Origin: Streptomyces narbonensis
GTDB lineage: Bacteria; Actinomycetota; Actinomycetes; Streptomycetales; Streptomycetaceae
Direction of reading: 5' to 3'
Assembly (NCBI RefSeq): GCF_014649015.1
Contig: NZ_BMSF01000017.1
Coordinates: forward strand, 62,001 to 126,000
Length of the DNA: 64,000 nucleotides
Positions 59,782 through 64,000 of the stretch are shown one piece after another; within the stretch, counting starts at the first letter, position 1; the number at the start of each line of letters is the position of its first letter. A program made the position numbers and the translations under genes. The notes under the pieces are model-generated. The model was not told the origin of the DNA and did no database searches. It worked only from the letters and a program-made list of their open reading frames with translations.

Positions 59782-60009
59782 TCAGGTGTGCGGCACGACG
59801 GCCACAGGACAGGGGGCGTGGTGGATGACGGCATGGGTGGTGGAGCCGATGTGGGAGCCCCGGGCCGCCCTGCGTCGTCCGACGACCAGCAGGGGCGCGT
59901 CCGCCGCGGCGTCGATGAGATGCTCGGCTGCCCTTCCCGGAGCCGCCACCTCCGCCACCTCTGTCGCCGGGAACCTGTCCCGGAAGGGCCGAACCGCGGC
60001 GGCGATCAA
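59782..60009 (-). pseudogene. Universal stress protein, C-terminal fragment
   Basis: About 75 codons with the USP end motif LLVVGRRRAARGSHIGSTTH then AVIHHAPCPVAVVP. Intact UspA domains are about 140 residues; the N-terminal half with the ATP-binding Asp is missing and no start precedes the frame. Confidence 0.7.
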
Positions 60010-60257
60010 GACGCTGACGAAGTGCCCCGTCTGGCGGATGCCGGTGCTGTGCTCGTCCTCACTGGCTCAGGAAGGTCAGGGCGTCGACCAGCCGGGCACA
60101 CCCGGAGCGCCGACGGCGCGCGCTCGCGCGGATTCAAGGACGGTTCTGCCCAGATCGTCTCGCTGGTCGGCGTCCGACCGGTTCCCGGCGTTGCTGCCGG
60201 TGGTGGCGGGCGGCGTAGGCCCCGTGCCCTGTGGCGGCCCGCCTCGTTGAGACCGGC

Positions 60258-60470
60258 ATGACGATCTTCAACCGCCGCGTCCTCGCCGCTGCCGCTGTCG
60301 CCGCCACCGCCGTCCTCGCCTCGGCCGGGGCGGCGACGGCCGACAGCGTCGGCAACAATCTCCCCGGGCTCGGACTCCTGTCCCAGACTTTCGGAAACGG
60401 CGACCAGCAGGACATGGCCGCCGACGCCCTGCCCACCCACGACGCCCTCAATAACGTCACCATCCCCTGA
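60258..60470 (+). CDS. Small secreted protein
   Basis: 70 residues, ATG 60258. Signal peptide RRVLAAAAVAATAVLASAGA with cleavage after ATA, leaving a mature peptide of about 35 residues (SVGNNLPGLGLLSQTFGNGD). No cysteines, so not a chaplin. Unknown role; 60471-60671 shows no further gene. Confidence 0.6.
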   Translation: MTIFNRRVLAAAAVAATAVLASAGAATADSVGNNLPGLGLLSQTFGNGDQQDMAADALPTHDALNNVTIP

Positions 60471-60671
60471 CCGAAGCCGTCCTGCGCTTCCGCCCAGCCG
60501 GCGCTCGTCCAGTGGAGTTGTGAAGCGGCCGGAGACGACCGGGGTGTCGTCGCCGTCCTTCTCGACGTTGTCGGCGGCCGCCAAGTACCAGGTCGACCAC
60601 CGGGTCCTGTGCATCAACCAGAAGGTCCACTCCGGCAGCGGACCGCGAGGCCCGCCCCTGGGCCTCGCTGA

Positions 60672-61577
60672 TCACCGTCGCCTCGGTGGGCCGGCCGGCG
60701 TCCGGTCGATCAGTCTCTCCTCGATGTCGCCGCCCGCGCCGAGCAGACCGGTCTGCTCGAACGGGTGCGCCCCCATGAGACGGGGCAGTTCGCGTCGGGA
60801 GAGCAGGTCCACCGCGAGGGGGAAGAACGGCCGGCCCGCCTGGGCGAGCCTCAGCCAGGGCGGGGCGTACACGGAGGCGGCGCGCCGGTCCACTCCCCGG
60901 GCGAGCCAGGACGCCACCCGGTCCACCGGATACACGCGGCGGGCGGGTCCGGGCATGTGCCCGCGCAGTTCGCGCAGCACCGGGTGTCGGTCGACGTCGC
61001 GGACCATGTCGGTGTCGGTCCAGTGCAGGTACGCCACGCCCACGCCGACGCCCTGGTGGGCCACTTCGGCCCGCAGGGAGCGGGCGAATGCCTCGGCGCC
61101 CGCCTTGGAGGCGCAGTACGCGCTCATCATCGGGGCCGCGCCGAAGGCGGCGGTGGAGGCGACCTGGAGGAAGTAGCCGCCGCCGGCGCGCAGTCCGGGC
61201 AGGAAGGCGCGCGCGGTGATCGCGCTGCCCACGAGGTTGACCTCCACGACGCGGCGCCACGTCCCGGGGTCGGAGGTCTCGAACGGCCCGCCCTCGGCGA
61301 CGCCCGCGTTGGCGACGACGACGGACGGGGCGCCGAGGACCCGGGTCACCTCCCCGGCGGCCCGTTCCATCGCCTCGTCGTCGGTCACGTCGACCTCGAC
61401 GGCGTGGCTCTCCGTGCCGAGCGTCTCGGCCACGGCGGCGAGCGTGTCGTGCTCCCGCCCGAGCAGCGCCACGCGCATCCCGCGCCCGGCGAGCCGGCGG
61501 GCCAGTCCGGCGCCCAGCCCGCGGGCCGCGCCCGTGACGACGGCGGTACGTCCTTCGAGTTCCCAGGAGCGGGCCAT
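60672..61577 (-). CDS. Short-chain dehydrogenase/reductase
   Basis: 301 residues from ATG 61577. NAD(P) site AVVTGAARGLGAGLARRLAG, NANAG-type VVVANAGVAEGG, catalytic Ser (VASTAAFG) and YCASK. C-terminal 90 residues (LASWLARGVDRRAASVY-like) are typical of actinobacterial SDRs acting on hydrophobic substrates. Divergent from the photolyase gene. Confidence 0.9.
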   Translation of the reverse strand: MARSWELEGRTAVVTGAARGLGAGLARRLAGRGMRVALLGREHDTLAAVAETLGTESHAVEVDVTDDEAMERAAGEVTRVLGAPSVVVANAGVAEGGPFETSDPGTWRRVVEVNLVGSAITARAFLPGLRAGGGYFLQVASTAAFGAAPMMSAYCASKAGAEAFARSLRAEVAHQGVGVGVAYLHWTDTDMVRDVDRHPVLRELRGHMPGPARRVYPVDRVASWLARGVDRRAASVYAPPWLRLAQAGRPFFPLAVDLLSRRELPRLMGAHPFEQTGLLGAGGDIEERLIDRTPAGPPRRR

Positions 61578-61713
61578 GGGGGCCTCCGGTTCTTCGGCGG
61601 ATCGAGGGACTGCTCGTGACCCCTTCCGTCGCCGGGCGGGCGGCGGATGCGGCGGGGCGGTCCGAACCGGGCACCTGTGCATCCGGCGGGCCCGCCCGGG
61701 GCGAAGAGGAGGC

Positions 61714-63213
61714 ATGACGGACACGCACTGGCTCTTCGGGGACCAGCTGGGGCCTGCCTTCCTGTCGCCGGGTGCGGAGGGGCCCGCCCGTGACGCCCCC
61801 GTGGTGATCATCGAAGCCCGCTCCGTCTTCCGCCGCCGTCGCTTCCACAGGGCGAAGGCCCACCTCGTCCTGTCGGCCATGCGGCACCGCGCCGCCGAGC
61901 TCGGCGGCCGGGTGACGTACGTGCGGGCGGACACCTACCGGGAGGGCCTGCGGCGTGCCGTGGGCCGCGGCCGGGTGACGGTGCACCACCCCACGTCCCG
62001 GGCGGCGCTGCGCCTGGTCCGCTCGCTCGACGACGTCACGGTGCTGCCGCCACGCGGGTTCCTCGTCGGTCCGGACGAGTTCGCGGCGTGGGCGAAGGAG
62101 CGGCGCACGCTCCGCATGGAGGACTTCTACCGGCGGGTCCGCCGCGACCACGACCTCCTGATGGAGGGGGACGGCCCGGCCGGAGGCGGGTGGAACCTCG
62201 ACCGCGAGAACCGCGAGCCCCCACCTCGGGGAGCCGGCTCGCTGGGCGCCCCGGCGCCGTACCGGCCCCGGGAGGACGGCATCGACGAGGAGGTCCGGCA
62301 CGACCTGGACCGCTGGGAACGGGACGGGGACGTCTCCTTCGTCGGCCGGGACGGTCCCCGGACGTTCCCGGCGGACCGACGGCAGGCGCTCGCCGCGCTG
62401 CGGCGCTTCCTGGACCACCGGCTCGCCGGGTTCGGCGCGTACGAGGACGCGATGCTGGCCGGCGACGGCGTGATGAGCCACAGTCTGCTGTCGACGTCCC
62501 TGAACCTGGGACTCCTCGACCCGGTGGAGTGCGTGGAGGGGGCGGAGGCCGTCTGGCGGGCGGGCGGAGTGCCGCTCCGGTCCGTGGAGGGCTTCGTCCG
62601 GCAGATCGCCGGCTGGCGCGAGTACGTCCGGCACCTGTACTGGCACTTCGGCGAGGAGTACCGGACGAGCAACGTCCTCGGGCACACCGGGGCCGTCCCC
62701 GGCTGGTGGGAGGAGCTGGACGCGGACGCCGTGTCGGCCCGATGCGTGGCGACGGCCCTGCGCGAGGTCAGGGACACGGGCTGGACCCATCACATCCCGC
62801 GCCTGATGGTCCTCGGCAGCTACGCGCTCCAGCGCGGCTGGGACCCGGCCGCCGTGACCGACTGGTTCCACCGCAGCTTCGCCGACGGCTACGACTGGGT
62901 GATGCTGCCGAACGTCGTCGGAATGTCCCAGTACGCCGACGGCGGCCGGATGACGAGCAAGCCATACACGTCCGGCGGCGCCTACATCGACCGCATGAGC
63001 GACCTGTGCGGGCCGTGCCCCTACCGTCCCGACCGGCGGGTCGGCGAGGACGCCTGCCCGTTCACGGCCGGATACTGGGCCTTCCTCCACCGGCACCGCG
63101 ACCGGCTCGGCCGGAATTCCCGTACCTCCCGGCCGGTGGCGGGGCTGGACCGGCTGCGGGACCTGCCCGCCCTCCTGGAACAGGAGCGGAAGCGGGGCGC
63201 CGAGCCGCCCTGA
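61714..63213 (+). CDS. Cryptochrome/photolyase, FeS-BCP (PhrB) type
   Basis: 499 residues, ATG 61714 with GAAGAGGAGG upstream. THWLFGDQLGPAFLSPGAEG start; FAD region GFVRQIAGWREYVRHLYW and FADGYDWVMLPNVVGMSQYA; cluster cysteines in RMSDLCGPCPYRP and GEDACPFTAGYW. These match bacterial (6-4) photolyases with a 4Fe-4S cluster. Repairs UV lesions; light control is likely given the neighbours. Confidence 0.92.
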   Translation: MTDTHWLFGDQLGPAFLSPGAEGPARDAPVVIIEARSVFRRRRFHRAKAHLVLSAMRHRAAELGGRVTYVRADTYREGLRRAVGRGRVTVHHPTSRAALRLVRSLDDVTVLPPRGFLVGPDEFAAWAKERRTLRMEDFYRRVRRDHDLLMEGDGPAGGGWNLDRENREPPPRGAGSLGAPAPYRPREDGIDEEVRHDLDRWERDGDVSFVGRDGPRTFPADRRQALAALRRFLDHRLAGFGAYEDAMLAGDGVMSHSLLSTSLNLGLLDPVECVEGAEAVWRAGGVPLRSVEGFVRQIAGWREYVRHLYWHFGEEYRTSNVLGHTGAVPGWWEELDADAVSARCVATALREVRDTGWTHHIPRLMVLGSYALQRGWDPAAVTDWFHRSFADGYDWVMLPNVVGMSQYADGGRMTSKPYTSGGAYIDRMSDLCGPCPYRPDRRVGEDACPFTAGYWAFLHRHRDRLGRNSRTSRPVAGLDRLRDLPALLEQERKRGAEPP

Positions 63214-63284
63214 CGATCCCGTGCCGCGCACCCGGCCCCGCCAGGGGTGCCCGGCCGGGCCACAACACGAGGCGGGGCGACCTC

Positions 63285-63361
63285 GCGGACACGGAGAGCG
63301 GACACGGAGAGCGGACACGGAGTGCGGACTTGAATGCGGACGTGGAGTGCGGACATGGAAA
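63285..63361 (+). repeat. Six tandem 13-bp repeats before FAD-oxidoreductase gene
   Basis: Units start at 63285, 63298, 63311, 63324, 63336 and 63349. The first three are GCGGACACGGAGA/T; the rest keep GCGGAC and vary after it; one unit is 12 bases. The array ends 10 bases before the ATG, overlapping the ribosome-site region. Confidence 0.85.
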
Positions 63362-63370
63362 GGGGACGGC

Positions 63371-64000
63371 ATGAAGAGGACGACGGACGGCACACGGTAC
63401 GACGCGGTGGTCGTCGGAGCGGGGGCCGCCGGCCTCGCCTGCGCCGCCGACCTGTGCGCGGCGGGCCTGCGGGTGCTGCTCCTGGAGGCGGGCGACGCGG
63501 TGGGCGGCCGGATGCGCACCGACCGGGTCGCGGGCTTCACCGTGGACCGCGGCTTCCAGGTCTTCAACACCTCGTATCCGCAGGTGAAGCGGCGGGTGCA
63601 GCTGAGGCCCCTGAGGCTGCGGCCGTTCACGCCGGGGGTGCTCGTGCACACCGAGCGCGGGCCGCGCCGGTTCACGGATCCGAGCCGCCGCCCGGGCGAG
63701 GCCCGGGACCTGCTGCCGGGGCGGCTCGCGTCGGGCCGCGACCTGCTCGCGCTCTCCGTCCTGTCGGCGCGGGACGCGCTGGCGCCGGCGTCCGTGCTGC
63801 GGCGCGGCGCCGACGGGACGACGCGTGAGGCGCTGGCCGCGGCGGGCGTGTCGCCGCGGCTCGTGGAGACGTTCTTCCGGCCGTTCCTCTCCGGCGTGTT
63901 CCTGGAGGACCGGCTGGAGACCTCGGCGCGCTTCTTCCATCTGGTGTGGCGGAGCATGCTGCGCGGAACCCTGTGCCTCCCGGCCGAGGGGATCGGCGCC
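63371..64000 (+). CDS. FAD-dependent amine oxidase/desaturase-like protein (cut by window edge)
   Basis: First 210 residues. Dinucleotide site VVVGAGAAGLACAADLCAAG, LLLEAGDAVGGRMRTDRVAG and FTVDRGFQVFNTSYPQVKRR are typical of phytoene desaturase/CrtU-like and amine oxidase flavoproteins. With a photolyase and SDR beside it, it fits light-induced carotenoid gene sets of Streptomyces. The C-terminus lies outside. Confidence 0.82.
   Translation, partial: MKRTTDGTRYDAVVVGAGAAGLACAADLCAAGLRVLLLEAGDAVGGRMRTDRVAGFTVDRGFQVFNTSYPQVKRRVQLRPLRLRPFTPGVLVHTERGPRRFTDPSRRPGEARDLLPGRLASGRDLLALSVLSARDALAPASVLRRGADGTTREALAAAGVSPRLVETFFRPFLSGVFLEDRLETSARFFHLVWRSMLRGTLCLPAEGIGA

Noticed and set aside
63285..63361. 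CRISPR array
   Set aside because: Units are contiguous 12-13 bases with no spacers.
60457..63957. Over 1100-codon minus-strand frame across SDR, photolyase and flavoprotein genes
   Set aside because: Overlaps three well-supported genes and is Arg/Pro-rich without motifs.

Overview
The window looks like a Streptomyces chromosome, probably a variable or arm-proximal part. GC content is very high, many starts are GTG with strong purine-rich ribosome sites, and there are several secreted proteins, an integrase remnant, a LamG/RHS pair and a photolyase block typical of the genus. No rRNA, tRNA or CRISPR array was recognised.

Layout. (1) 0-12 kb: a NAD-linked formate dehydrogenase-like pair (alpha subunit cut by the left edge, plus a NuoE/NuoF fusion), a sulfur block (rhodanese, TauE remnant and two CsoR/CstR-like operators), YjdM, an ArsR-SulP pair with its own palindrome, a SHOCT membrane protein, a NarK-like transporter and a MacB-type ABC exporter. 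A decayed SulP gene ends the region. (2) 12.7-40.8 kb: a large arsenic island. It holds an MFS exporter, an ArsI/CadI dioxygenase, two flavoproteins, seven ArsR repressors of three kinds, an ArsP-like permease, two ArsC, ACR3, a thioredoxin reductase, an ArsN1/PAT-type acetyltransferase and a pst phosphate importer with fused permeases. (3) Inside that island are two leftward operons that share a duplicated promoter/operator region. One is arsL-femAB-like-cobW-arsM (36.4-31.9 kb). The other is ATP-grasp-mtnA-mtnB-mtnD-mtnC-mtnP (25.3-20.1 kb). (4) 41-53.5 kb: a divergent pair of giant secreted proteins (DNRLRE/LamG/ricin and YD-repeat RHS/ricin) lying between the C-terminal and N-terminal pieces of a broken tyrosine integrase, with an Nramp tail. 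(5) 53.6-64 kb: ordinary accessory genes (DUF427, glyoxalase-like, cyclophilin, phosphodiesterase, CGNR regulator, membrane protein) and gene debris. The end is an SDR / FeS photolyase / FAD-desaturase-like block with a tandem-repeat leader.

Main interpretation. ArsL-type radical SAM enzymes move the 3-amino-3-carboxypropyl group of SAM onto arsenite, on the route to the antibiotic arsinothricin; this chemistry releases methylthioadenosine. ArsM then methylates the arsenic. Here a near-complete methylthioadenosine/methionine salvage pathway sits in a second operon under what looks like the same promoter/operator. An ATP-grasp ligase and a FemAB-like protein are candidates for peptide-bond formation on the product. 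ArsN1 would give self-resistance, and ArsP/MFS would give export. I infer an arsenic-induced organoarsenical antibiotic system with built-in SAM by-product recycling and possible peptide conjugation. The enzyme families are recognisable, but the product and the coupling are inference.
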